DNA from: Bacteroidia bacterium
GTDB taxonomy: Bacteria; Bacteroidota; Bacteroidia; Bacteroidales; VadinHA17
Reading direction: 5' to 3'
Assembly (NCBI GenBank): GCA_026391215.1
Contig: JAPLDX010000090.1
Coordinates: 1-64,000, forward strand
DNA: 64,000 bases
The position numbers and the translations under genes were made by a program. The notes under the pieces are model-generated. The model was not told where the DNA came from. It did not search any database and saw nothing but the letters and a program-made list of their open reading frames with translations. Shown here piece by piece: positions 55,992 through 64,000 of the stretch; positions within the stretch are counted from its first letter, which is position 1; each line of letters starts with the position of its first letter.

Positions 55992-56507
55992 TTGAAGAGA
56001 CAATCTATAATTAAGAAAATCCCATTATTTCTGTCATTCCTGATATTCATGAATTATTCAGGCAATGCTCAATTCTCATTTAAATTGCAGACAGGGATCA
56101 GCTATATCGAGCACTTTTCAACAGGAATAACTTTCAGCTTTTCAGAGAGACATAACTTATCGCTGCTGTACGGTTCAAATTTCTTTATTAAGCCCAGGGA
56201 CTTTTCATGTCTCATGCTTCAGTACGATTTTCTGTTCAGTAAACTGGATTTTGCAGGAATAATCCCCGCAATCGGCATTAAGGGAGGATATTCAGTTTAT
56301 ACCAATAGCTATTACAAGTGGAACCTGTCTTCTTTTGTACCATTCACCGGACTCAGGTATAAGGCTGGTAATAAATTAGAAATCGATCTGGATATTGGAA
56401 CAGCAATATCCATTGAACATTCTGTAAAAAGGATTTCATACGGGGAAATAGGAATGTACAAAGAGTATCTGCCGGAGTTTAAACTAGGCTTAAAATATAA
56501 ACTTTGA
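55992..56507 (+). CDS. Exported beta-rich protein, probable outer-membrane barrel
   Basis: 171 residues from a TTG start. A signal peptide (PLFLSFLIFMNYSGNA) is followed by beta-rich sequence of outer-membrane type: SFKLQTGISYIEHF, SFSERHNLSLLYGS, GIKGGYSVYT, ending FKLGLKYKL. I recognise no family. It lies seven bases before the GDPD gene, also with TTG start, so they are probably co-transcribed. Confidence 0.65.
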   Translation: MKRQSIIKKIPLFLSFLIFMNYSGNAQFSFKLQTGISYIEHFSTGITFSFSERHNLSLLYGSNFFIKPRDFSCLMLQYDFLFSKLDFAGIIPAIGIKGGYSVYTNSYYKWNLSSFVPFTGLRYKAGNKLEIDLDIGTAISIEHSVKRISYGEIGMYKEYLPEFKLGLKYKL

Positions 56508-56514
56508 AAATAAT

Positions 56515-57363
56515 TTGAAAAGGATCCTGATACTAATATTGATAATTGAGATTGTTGCTTCTTTATCGTGCGACAGGGTGGAATATTATCCTGATAACCC
56601 GGTTGTTTTCGACAAAACCAATCTGTTAGCTCATAAAGGAGGCGGCGATTATGACGCAGGAAATACAATTGATGGCTGTATACTTGGATTTAATCTCTTC
56701 GACGGTATTGAATGCGATATTCAAACGAGCTCTGAGAACACATTATGGTTGAGCCATTCCCCGTATCTGCCATCATGCGGCTCTTTTGAAGAAGAATGTT
56801 TTGTCTTACTGGATGACCAGACGATAATTGAAATTGATTCATGCCTGGGAAGAGATATTAACTATACAAAGCTGGAGACAGTATTTCAGTATATGAGCAA
56901 TAATTATCCCGGTAAATTTATTTCTCTTGACACTAAAGCCTGGACACCATGCGGGATATCAGGCATCAATCTGATAAGAACTATGAATTTGATCGGCCAG
57001 GCAATAATTGATCTGACTTTAAAATATCATCTCGAAAACCGGGTAATGGTTGAATCAGAAAACGGGGATTTTCTTTACTATATAAAAATGAATGCAGATT
57101 ATATTGATACATACCTTACCTCTTTCGGGGATTTTGAACTTGGTGTTTCAAGGGCATTGGATGCCGGGTTCTCCGGCATTTCCTTTGCCTACAGGGTAAA
57201 GGAAGAAATAACAAATGAACAAATAGAACTTATCCACCGGAAAGGTCTTAAAATACAGCTTTGGACTGTCAATGATTCTACTGATATTGAAGAGGCTAAA
57301 GCAATGAATCCCGATTATATCCAAACAGACAATCTGGATTACATAACTGGCAACAACCGCTGA
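56515..57363 (+). CDS. Glycerophosphodiester phosphodiesterase-like lipoprotein, atypical
   Basis: 282 residues, TTG start, with lipobox ASLSCDR (Cys19). The GDPD TIM-barrel is recognisable from LLAHKGGGDYDAGNT (family HRG...ENT), IECDIQ (ExD) and the C-terminal LKIQLWTVNDSTDI and PDYIQTDNLD. Several catalytic positions differ: Lys replaces the Arg after the first His, Gly-Asn replaces the Glu-Asn, and the second His is followed by Ser-Pro rather than Asp. It may therefore have a different substrate or be inactive. Cell-envelope location is likely. Confidence 0.78.
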   Translation: MKRILILILIIEIVASLSCDRVEYYPDNPVVFDKTNLLAHKGGGDYDAGNTIDGCILGFNLFDGIECDIQTSSENTLWLSHSPYLPSCGSFEEECFVLLDDQTIIEIDSCLGRDINYTKLETVFQYMSNNYPGKFISLDTKAWTPCGISGINLIRTMNLIGQAIIDLTLKYHLENRVMVESENGDFLYYIKMNADYIDTYLTSFGDFELGVSRALDAGFSGISFAYRVKEEITNEQIELIHRKGLKIQLWTVNDSTDIEEAKAMNPDYIQTDNLDYITGNNR

Positions 57364-57370
57364 AAAGATC

Positions 57371-57961
57371 TTACACTGTTGCCAGAACTTCTTTTCCAAA
57401 TGCCATACACTCAGGTCTTTTGAGGTTGTCATAGTCCTTCATCCCGGGGAATGACTGCATCTGTTTGCGGACATCCGGTTCCATCAGCCCGAATGTGATC
57501 CTTCCCAGGAAAACCTTTGATAGCACATTGCTTACTCCACAGATCCTGGCCAGGTGATTTTCAATGAATGCTGCTGTCTGTTCCGGTCCGACTGGCTGCA
57601 TCATATTGCCGCAGACAGCGAAATAGCCGCGGATTTTACTTTTAAGCATATCCTTGTTCTTCTCAAGATACTCATGCAGGAGCTGTGATGTTACCCCGGC
57701 CCGTATGGCTCCCCCTATCACAATATGTTCATATCCCGACAGATCGGGATTTTCCCGAACGTCGAATACATTAGCTATTCCATCCATCCCCTCGGAGATC
57801 CAGAGAGCCGCATCACGTGTTGAACCGCACCATGTTGCATACAATACAGCCCACTTTTTATCAGAAGGCATGGGATAATATTCAAGCGGAAAAGCTTTTT
57901 TGGGAATCAAAAGTGCACTCATACCCAATAATCCTGTTTTGAAAAAGATTCTTTTATTCAT
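57371..57961 (-). CDS. Flavodoxin-domain protein (HemG-like), exported or anchored
   Basis: About 196 residues from the ATG at 57961, chosen because it starts MNKRIFFKTGLLGMSALLIP, a Tat-like or signal-anchor sequence; an upstream in-frame ATG at 58042 would give 223. The flavodoxin P-loop is LYATWCGSTRDAA near residues 41-53, followed by IVIGGAIRAG and YFAVCGNM. The domain resembles menaquinone-dependent protoporphyrinogen oxidase HemG. No haem genes are near, so its substrate is open. Confidence 0.75.
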   Translation of the reverse strand: MNKRIFFKTGLLGMSALLIPKKAFPLEYYPMPSDKKWAVLYATWCGSTRDAALWISEGMDGIANVFDVRENPDLSGYEHIVIGGAIRAGVTSQLLHEYLEKNKDMLKSKIRGYFAVCGNMMQPVGPEQTAAFIENHLARICGVSNVLSKVFLGRITFGLMEPDVRKQMQSFPGMKDYDNLKRPECMAFGKEVLATV

Positions 57962-58028
57962 TATAATAAAATAATGGTTTCTTATACAAATATAGCTACA
58001 GGAATGCAGACGGCAAAAAGAATGTTTT

Positions 58029-58790
58029 TTACTGATTGTCAATCAATTTCCTTAGTTCGGATGTTGTTATTGTGACAATATTCTTTATGTCAGCTGCGCC
58101 AAGTTCCTGTTTATAATTGGAAATATACTCCATACCAGAAGAATCTATTTTGCCGTTTTGCAGATTGAGCTTCATGACCCTGAACGGATCAGAGCAGAAA
58201 AGAAATATTTCATTTTCATTTTCCCAGCTTATATATACCGGCGTTATTTCAACAGGATACCTTGTTATTGATGTTTTAATGGAATAATCTTCAACCGTCA
58301 ATATTTTATTACTGCAGTAAGCTATCTGTGAGCCTGTTATCGCAAGTGTCGGGGAAGCCTCTTCATTTGAATACTTCAGAATTTTACCTGAATCAATATT
58401 ATACAGATATATTCCATTTATCGAATCAGGCAGATTAATATTCACTATGCCAATGGCAATATCAGAATTGTTCTTCTCAATACGTGTTTTGTACCTTACA
58501 GGCCAGCCATACACATCTCCAAGTCTGGCTGCCAGGACAGTTTTTTTGTTGATACTGTCTGTCTTAAAAAGTCCAAAAATCTGCCTGATCTCCTTTGTCT
58601 GCCCTCCGTCAGGAAACCGGCTGATACCTTTTGGATTGCGATATTCTCTTACCTGAGCAAGGTAATAGCATGAAGAGCCAACCATTACTCCTCCGGATGA
58701 TTTCTCAAAAGAATAGATCAGTTCCATGTGATAACATGAACTTAGTATTAACATAGTTATTATTGCCAGAATGCTGATCTTGATATTCAT
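58029..58790 (-). CDS. Hypothetical lipoprotein
   Basis: 253 residues; lipobox ILSSCYHM with Cys19. The rest is beta-rich with DSINGIYLYNIDSGKILKYS and ITPVYISWENENEIFLFCSD, suggesting blades of a propeller. I recognise no family and see no catalytic motif. It is 67 bases upstream of, and co-directional with, the flavodoxin-domain gene, and divergent from the NHL-type lipoprotein gene at 58922. Confidence 0.6.
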   Translation of the reverse strand: MNIKISILAIITMLILSSCYHMELIYSFEKSSGGVMVGSSCYYLAQVREYRNPKGISRFPDGGQTKEIRQIFGLFKTDSINKKTVLAARLGDVYGWPVRYKTRIEKNNSDIAIGIVNINLPDSINGIYLYNIDSGKILKYSNEEASPTLAITGSQIAYCSNKILTVEDYSIKTSITRYPVEITPVYISWENENEIFLFCSDPFRVMKLNLQNGKIDSSGMEYISNYKQELGAADIKNIVTITTSELRKLIDNQ

Positions 58791-58921
58791 TTGCCAACCA
58801 CGTTTATCATCAGATTCTCCTTATTTTAACTGCTTAAATATAAATTTACTACATTGTTTTTAAATTTCTTTGTAAATTGATGTCAGTTTCAAAAATTAAA
58901 TATTTAATCAGGAGGCTAATC

Positions 58922-60367
58922 ATGAAAAGAAATCTTTCCTTTTTTCTTTCACTATTACTTCTTTTAACAAGTTCGTGCAGTAATAAAGGCAAAATGATCA
59001 TAACAAGCGTGTATGAAGGGGATAATGGAAAAGCTGTTTATTTTGACACTGAGGAGAAGAAGGGAAATCTCTTCATTTCTGACAACCTGCATCTTTATAC
59101 AATTCTTGACAAGACTGATGGTAATACATGGATAATTGTAGAACAGGCACCTGCAGTTGTTGGAGAAGGCCGTGTTGAAACAGAGCTTCAGCTTTGGAAT
59201 ATTCCTGAATCAAGGCAAATTGATCCTCCTTATTCGCTCTATGGAAGCAGTTTTGAGAAGAAGGACGGTAAGGATTGCCTTGTAATTTCTACCGGAGACG
59301 GCACAAAAGAGATTATAGTTTCGCTGGCTGATCTGCTTTCAGGAACTTTACCTGAAAAAGCGGAAAGTGCTGAAGCAGAACAGGAGATACAGGATGAAAC
59401 AGGCAAGGAATCAGGTACGGAAAGTACACCTGAAACAGGACTCCAGACTGTCGTTCTCCTGAAGCTTGGCACAAAGGAAAATGAGATTGGTCAGGGGATG
59501 GTGGATAAACAGCTTGAAGGCGGAAGATTCATTTATGCTGTGCCTTCTTTCGCTGCCTTTGAAAACAGGCTTTATATTGTTGATGCCATTAATTTCAGAG
59601 TGCTCGTTTATGATTATTCCGGCAATTTTGTGAGAAAAATAAGCTATCCCGAAAAATCTGAAGACGGATCCGTGAATGTGGTAATGGATATTTGTGTTGA
59701 TAAGGGAGTATTGTACCTCGCTGCAACCTATTCAAATTTAGTTTATGTAGTAGATTCTGAAACTGAGGATATAATTGAGATCATTACCGGATCCGATACA
59801 GAAAAAGGGAAATTCAAATATCTGGATATTCTCGCACTTGATCATGAGAAAAACCTCTTAATATCTGATTATGAGTACAATATCCTTTATGTTTACAAAA
59901 GGGACGTGGATGGCATGCATCTTTTAAGAGGCTTTCCCTATACAGAGAAAGATCAGCTTGTATTTGATACTGAGGGAAAAAACTATTCAGCTGCATCAAA
60001 CGGACAGGAAGTGACAGTATCTGATTCACAGGGAAATGTTGTCGGCAGTTTTATGTACAAATTTCCATCTGGTAATTCGCATATAATTGATATTGACGAC
60101 AATAATGTCATTTATATCCAGACTTTTGAATCCGAGTCACCTGGTGCCCAGGTAGATGAAGGTTCATACCTTAAAGTCATGCAACAGGATGGCACTATTC
60201 TGAATGATTATCCCGTACCCGTGTGGCCGGGAGGACCAATGACAAAATATATTGTTGTGGATGAACAGGGAAATATTTTTGTTGCTGAATATGATTTTAC
60301 AGGATCAGCTGATACTGAATCACAGGATATTCCTCCAACAGGATTGTTGATCAGGAAAGCAGATTAA
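58922..60367 (+). CDS. NHL/six-bladed propeller lipoprotein
   Basis: 481 residues from the ATG at 58922, which has an AGGAGG site eight bases upstream and gives a lipobox LLTSSCSN. An acidic, low-complexity linker (about 155-180, rich in Glu and Thr) precedes a propeller with NHL-like strands: FENRLYIVDAINFRVLVYDY, GNFVRKISYP, LLISDYEYNILYVYKR. Probably a surface or periplasmic binding protein; ligand unknown. The lysoplasmalogenase gene starts three bases after its stop. Confidence 0.78.
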   Translation: MKRNLSFFLSLLLLLTSSCSNKGKMIITSVYEGDNGKAVYFDTEEKKGNLFISDNLHLYTILDKTDGNTWIIVEQAPAVVGEGRVETELQLWNIPESRQIDPPYSLYGSSFEKKDGKDCLVISTGDGTKEIIVSLADLLSGTLPEKAESAEAEQEIQDETGKESGTESTPETGLQTVVLLKLGTKENEIGQGMVDKQLEGGRFIYAVPSFAAFENRLYIVDAINFRVLVYDYSGNFVRKISYPEKSEDGSVNVVMDICVDKGVLYLAATYSNLVYVVDSETEDIIEIITGSDTEKGKFKYLDILALDHEKNLLISDYEYNILYVYKRDVDGMHLLRGFPYTEKDQLVFDTEGKNYSAASNGQEVTVSDSQGNVVGSFMYKFPSGNSHIIDIDDNNVIYIQTFESESPGAQVDEGSYLKVMQQDGTILNDYPVPVWPGGPMTKYIVVDEQGNIFVAEYDFTGSADTESQDIPPTGLLIRKAD

Positions 60368-60370
60368 GAA

Positions 60371-61036
60371 ATGAAAACAAAAGTACTCTCATTTCTTTAT
60401 TTCCTCACCGGGATCTTATTTATTGTACTGGAGGATCATTCTTCTTCCCTGACAGAGCATATCCTTAAAGCTCTCATCATACCATGGCTTATTATCATAT
60501 TCATAATAAACCTCAAGCCATTTGCCAACTGTCTTAACATCCTCATGTTAGCCGGCCTTCTTTTTTCATGGGCCGGAGACATTATCCTGCAGTTTTCATT
60601 TGTTCCGGGACTTCTCTGTTTCCTGATAGCGCATGTAATGTATCTTGTCGCTTTCTTCCTGACACCGGGCAAAAATGTGATATTCACAAGTCAGTTTTAT
60701 CTGCTGATTATCTTATTACTGTACGGTGCAGGACTGATATATTATTTATATGGCGATCTTGGAGATATGCGTCTGCCTGTTTTGATATATGCCATAGTGA
60801 TCCTTACTATGCTTGCGGGGGCAATTAACAGGATGGAAAAAGTAAACAGGATCAGTTACTGGCTTGTCCTTACAGGAGCAATTTTATTTGTTCTCTCCGA
60901 TTCAGCTATTGCTGTCCATAAGTTCAGCTGGGATTTCAATTATTCAGGTGTTGCGATAATGTCAACATATATTGCTGCACAATACCTGATTACAACAGGA
61001 TTCATAAAACAATATTCCCTGAACACAAATTCCTGA
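60371..61036 (+). CDS. YhhN/TMEM86-family lysoplasmalogenase
   Basis: 221-residue integral membrane protein with about eight helices. Conserved acidic motifs of the family are FSWAGDIIL near residue 64 and FVLSDSAIA near 178, whose Asp residues form the presumed active site. Members hydrolyse the vinyl-ether bond of lysoplasmalogens. Plasmalogens are made by anaerobes, which fits an anaerobic lifestyle. It is coupled to the lipoprotein upstream and 56 bases before the sigma factor. Confidence 0.86.
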   Translation: MKTKVLSFLYFLTGILFIVLEDHSSSLTEHILKALIIPWLIIIFIINLKPFANCLNILMLAGLLFSWAGDIILQFSFVPGLLCFLIAHVMYLVAFFLTPGKNVIFTSQFYLLIILLLYGAGLIYYLYGDLGDMRLPVLIYAIVILTMLAGAINRMEKVNRISYWLVLTGAILFVLSDSAIAVHKFSWDFNYSGVAIMSTYIAAQYLITTGFIKQYSLNTNS

Positions 61037-61092
61037 AAAAATTTAAAATATTTCCGCTACCATTTCGTCTATGGTGGTAAAGATCCTTTGAA

Positions 61093-61653
61093 ATGAGTCC
61101 AAAAGAATCGGAAAGAATAACAGCTGCCTATAAAGACGAACATAAGCGTTTGCTCGGCTATATCAGGAACCGGATTTCCGACAGGGTTCAGGCTGAGGAT
61201 ATCCTGCAGGATGTCTTTTATCAGCTTACCGTAGGATTCAATGATATAAGGAGAATTGGAAATCTGACAGCCTGGCTCTATAAGGTCGCAGACAACCGTA
61301 TTACTGATCAATACCGCAAGAGAAGGCCGGTGATACTCAATTTTAACGATAATATATCGGATGGAGAAGAAGGTCCGCTGACTCTCGAAGAAATTTTGCC
61401 GTCGATGGGAACAACGCCTGCCGACGAAGAGTTGAAGGAGATGATATGGGAAACCATTGAAGAGTCGCTGTCAAAATTACCTGAAGAGCAGAGAAGTGTG
61501 TTCATTGAAAATGAGTTTGAGGAAAAAAGCTTCCGGGAGATATCTGAAAGAACCGGCGTGGGAGTAAATACCCTCATCTCGCGTAAACGTTATGCGGTAC
61601 TTTCTCTCCGTGAGAATCTGGCAGAATTGTATAAACTATTAAAAAATAATTAG
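61093..61653 (+). CDS. ECF-type RNA polymerase sigma factor
   Basis: 186 residues. Region 2 contains EDILQDVFYQLTVGF and LTAWLYKVADNRITDQYRKR, region 4 has LPEEQRSVFIENEFEEKSFR and the helix-turn-helix ERTGVGVNTLISRKRYAV. An acidic linker separates them. No classical FecR-type or zinc anti-sigma gene follows; the next gene, two bases on, encodes a 101-residue membrane protein that may be the partner. Confidence 0.9.
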   Translation: MSPKESERITAAYKDEHKRLLGYIRNRISDRVQAEDILQDVFYQLTVGFNDIRRIGNLTAWLYKVADNRITDQYRKRRPVILNFNDNISDGEEGPLTLEEILPSMGTTPADEELKEMIWETIEESLSKLPEEQRSVFIENEFEEKSFREISERTGVGVNTLISRKRYAVLSLRENLAELYKLLKNN

Positions 61654-61654
61654 T

Positions 61655-61960
61655 ATGAAAAAAGTGTTAAATGTTTTGAAGTACATTGGTTTCGGTATCC
61701 TCGGTATTGGTTTCATGATAGCTTTGACTTTCGGTATACAGGCTCTCTGGAACTGGCTGATACCTGCACTGTTCAATGGCCCTGAACTTACATTCTGGCA
61801 AACAGTCGGATTATTTATCCTGTCAAAGATCCTTCTCACTGGTGTTGCTCCCGGCGGATCAGATAAAAATGATAGTAAAAAGTGGAAGAAAAAGTACCAG
61901 GAGAAATGCAAACAGAAGGAAGCAGAAAGCCAAATCATTACAACTGCTGAACAGGTATAA
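61655..61960 (+). CDS. Small membrane protein paired with the sigma factor
   Basis: 101 residues with two hydrophobic segments (about 8-32 and 47-66) linked by the motif LWNWLIPALFNGPELTFWQT, followed by a basic, Lys-rich cytoplasmic tail (SKKWKKKYQEKCKQKE). I recall similar proteins, with the same WNWLxPxLF...FWQ motif, next to ECF sigma genes in many Bacteroidota. It starts one base after the sigma stop, so translation is coupled; an anti-sigma or sensor role is inference. Confidence 0.7.
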   Translation: MKKVLNVLKYIGFGILGIGFMIALTFGIQALWNWLIPALFNGPELTFWQTVGLFILSKILLTGVAPGGSDKNDSKKWKKKYQEKCKQKEAESQIITTAEQV

Positions 61961-61992
61961 ACTTATTAATTAAGAAACAGTAGTTTTCTTTT

Positions 61993-62032
61993 GTCCCGCA
62001 GATCATTGATCTTGCGGGACTTTGTTTTTTTC
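61993..62032 (+). terminator. Rho-independent terminator after the sigma operon
   Basis: GTCCCGCA pairs with TGCGGGAC, extended by GATC/GATC with one bulge, three-base loop, then TTTGTTTTTTT. It separates the sigma pair from the TonB receptor. Confidence 0.88.
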
Positions 62033-62079
62033 CTTATCTTTAATGTACAAGTTCGATAAGGAAACACATAAATAAGAAA

Positions 62080-64000
62080 ATGAACAGGGCAACTATTTTA
62101 TTATTGTTCATTTTAATTAATCATGTTATTTATTCTCAGGATCTGACTCAAAACATCAGAGGGAAAGTGGTTGATTCCCAAACCGAAGCTCCGCTGTTTG
62201 GCGCTGTATTAATAATCAGAAATTCAGATCCGGTACTGGGTACCAGGACTGATGTTGACGGGAATTTTGTGATTGAAAAAGTACCTGTCGGAAGACAGAC
62301 TGTTGAGGTGAGCCATATTGGCTATTTGTCATATGCCATGGAGAATATTTTTATCACCTCAAACAAGGAGACATACCTGAATTTAAAACTCGAAGAATCA
62401 GTAACTTCATTGAGTGAGGTATTAATAACGAGTAAGCTGAAGAAGGATCAGCCGTTAAATCAGAATGCTGCAGTATCTGCCAGGACATTTTCAATAGAAG
62501 AAACCGAAAAGTATTCCGGAAGTATAGGCGATCCAGCAAGGATGGCTTCGAATTTCGCAGGAATAGCCACTATCTGCGACCAGCGAAATGATATTGTAAT
62601 TCGCGGAAATTCCCCTCTTGGAGTGTTGTGGCGGCTGGATGGAATTGATATACCAAATCCAAATCATTTTTCATCCTTTGGCGCAAGCGGAGGTCCGATA
62701 AGTATTTTGAATAATAATCTTCTCACCAATTCCGATTTTTTCACGGGTGCTTTCCCGGCAGAATATGGGAATGCCCTTAGCGGGGTTTTCGATCTCAAAA
62801 TGCGGTCAGCAAGCAACCTGAAATACGAATTTGTCACCCAGGTTGGAATGAATGGTTTTGAAATCGGTGCTGAAGGCCCTATAATAAATAACAAATCTTC
62901 CTTTCTGATAAATTACAGATACTCAACGCTTGCCATTGTTGATGCAATGGGCTTTAAGGTAGGAATAGATGCTATCCCTTACTATCAGGATGCTTCATTT
63001 AAAATTACTTCAAATAATACAAAATTCGGGAAATTCTCACTTATAGGGATAGGCGGTTACAGCTATGACCATGAGTTTGACTCTAAGAAAGACACATCGC
63101 AGCTTAAAAACGGAAGCGGAGAAGATTTTACCTTCGGATCGGGAATGGGATCAGTCGGATTAATTCATAAGCTGCTGATTAATAACAGAATCAATATCGA
63201 AAACATAATCAGCCTTTCATATACAATAAGCCACATTTCTGAAGATAATTTTACCATCCAGGATCCGGTACCTGCAATATATTACCGTCAGAAATCGGAT
63301 GAGAAAGGCATTAATTTTTCAACAAATATCCGGTATAAGCCGGATCCAAGAAACGCATTCCAGGCTGGCATTAGTTTTCAGATGCTCAAATTTCAATTCG
63401 CCGATAGCGTAAAATCCGGAAATGATTTTATAGTAAACCTCGACCAGAAAGGAACTTATGATCTTTTGAAATCTTTTGTTCAATGGCAGCATAAATTCTC
63501 TGATAATTTACTCGTTTACAGCGGATTCAATTTTATGCTTTTTACGTTTAACAACAAATCTTCTGCTGAGCCGAGGCTTGGGCTGAAGTGGAGTTTTAAT
63601 CCAAGACATTCTGTAAATATAGGATTCGGATTACACAGCCAGCTTATTCCCCGGATGTTTTATGTAGTTGAAAGTGAAATAAATCCTGGCGAATATGATC
63701 CGATGAATCAGAAACTTGGCTTCTCGAAAAGCCTGCATTCAGTTATTGGCTACAACTTTCTGATATCAGAGAATCTGCGATTGAAATTTGAAACATATTT
63801 TCAGCATTTGTATGAAATCCCCGTAAAGAAAGGGAATCCAGTTTATTCAATCATAAACTTTGGCGATAGTTATTTTGACCAGCTCCCGATCATTGATAGT
63901 CTCGTAAATAAAGGGACAGGTAAAAATTACGGAATAGAATTAACCCTGGAAAAATTCCTCGATAAAGGTTATTATGCTCTTTTTACAGGGTCCCTGTTCG
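62080..64000 (+). CDS. TonB-dependent outer-membrane receptor, partial (cut by right edge)
   Basis: About 640 residues are visible and the frame is open at the window end. Signal peptide (about 1-20), carboxypeptidase-regulatory-like domain (about 25-105, GKVVDSQTEAPLFGAVL and TDVDGNFVIEKVPVGRQ), plug (about 125-240, with IVIRGNSPLGVLWRLDG and FFTGAFPAEYGNALSGVFDL), then barrel strands. It lacks the SusC-type EEVIVIGYG motif and no SusD is visible, so it is a general CarboxypepD-TonB receptor rather than SusC. The substrate is unknown. The upstream terminator gives it its own transcription unit. Confidence 0.9.
   Translation, partial: MNRATILLLFILINHVIYSQDLTQNIRGKVVDSQTEAPLFGAVLIIRNSDPVLGTRTDVDGNFVIEKVPVGRQTVEVSHIGYLSYAMENIFITSNKETYLNLKLEESVTSLSEVLITSKLKKDQPLNQNAAVSARTFSIEETEKYSGSIGDPARMASNFAGIATICDQRNDIVIRGNSPLGVLWRLDGIDIPNPNHFSSFGASGGPISILNNNLLTNSDFFTGAFPAEYGNALSGVFDLKMRSASNLKYEFVTQVGMNGFEIGAEGPIINNKSSFLINYRYSTLAIVDAMGFKVGIDAIPYYQDASFKITSNNTKFGKFSLIGIGGYSYDHEFDSKKDTSQLKNGSGEDFTFGSGMGSVGLIHKLLINNRINIENIISLSYTISHISEDNFTIQDPVPAIYYRQKSDEKGINFSTNIRYKPDPRNAFQAGISFQMLKFQFADSVKSGNDFIVNLDQKGTYDLLKSFVQWQHKFSDNLLVYSGFNFMLFTFNNKSSAEPRLGLKWSFNPRHSVNIGFGLHSQLIPRMFYVVESEINPGEYDPMNQKLGFSKSLHSVIGYNFLISENLRLKFETYFQHLYEIPVKKGNPVYSIINFGDSYFDQLPIIDSLVNKGTGKNYGIELTLEKFLDKGYYALFTGSLF

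Overview
The window is chromosomal DNA of a Bacteroidota bacterium, most likely an environmental anaerobe of the Bacteroidales/Marinilabiliales type that eats plant polysaccharide. Evidence: a SusC/SusD pair, a type IX secretion sorting domain, TAnnTTTG promoter elements, Bacteroides-type serine palmitoyltransferase, many Tat-signalled Gfo/Idh/MocA oxidoreductases, and many secreted or lipoprotein glycosidases. There is no rRNA, CRISPR array, intact insertion sequence or prophage. One tRNA gene (Lys, CTT anticodon) is present.

Layout. 1-4.3 kb: arabinose isomerase (cut by the left edge), a sodium/sugar symporter and an acyltransferase. 4.4-9.5 kb: a wrecked symporter remnant, a sialidase-fold protein, a patatin, and an NRAMP-like transporter paired with a PRC/MgtE_N/CBS protein. 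9.9-12.8 kb: a sphingolipid module (serine palmitoyltransferase, SDR reductase, divergent steroid-5-alpha-reductase-like enzyme). 12.8-18.6 kb: pectin methylesterase, tRNA-Lys, a 17-repeat T9SS cargo protein and a DUF1566 lipoprotein. 19.4-20.8 kb: a peroxide/iron stress unit (Fur-family regulator behind seven tandem 17-bp operators, Dps-like ferritin, broken OsmC). 20.8-37.8 kb: a xylose/glucuronoxylan locus (lacI-xylB-xylA, SusCD, two DUF6807 proteins, oxidoreductase, CE15 glucuronoyl esterase, GH3). 37.8-41.6 kb: a corrinoid methyl-transfer operon (corrinoid protein, pterin methyltransferase, MTHFR, MetH-type reactivation domain) with no methyl-donor enzyme beside it. 43.3-45.7 kb: a lipid operon (PlsC, DAGK/LCB5-type kinase, HAD phosphatase). 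45.9-55.2 kb: prolyl oligopeptidase and a second sugar cluster (Gfo/Idh, GH116, isomerase, GH172). 55.4-64 kb: small outer-membrane proteins, GDPD, flavodoxin, lysoplasmalogenase, an ECF sigma factor with a small membrane protein, and a TonB-dependent receptor cut by the right edge.

How it works together. A LacI-type site (GCAAYCGRTTGC) occurs as a pair before lacI-xylBA, over the susC promoter, and at the start of the 41.7 kb beta-propeller gene. This points to one xylose/xylan regulon spanning about 17 kb. Xylan would be imported by SusCD and trimmed by CE15 and GH3, and xylose processed by XylA/XylB.

Most notable: three genes (a sodium symporter, OsmC, and a GH115-type alpha-glucuronidase) survive only as their first and last codons with the middle missing. 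Also notable are the 17-bp operator array, the donor-less corrinoid operon, and a family of C-run/G-run intergenic palindromes with at least six copies, two of them inside operons.
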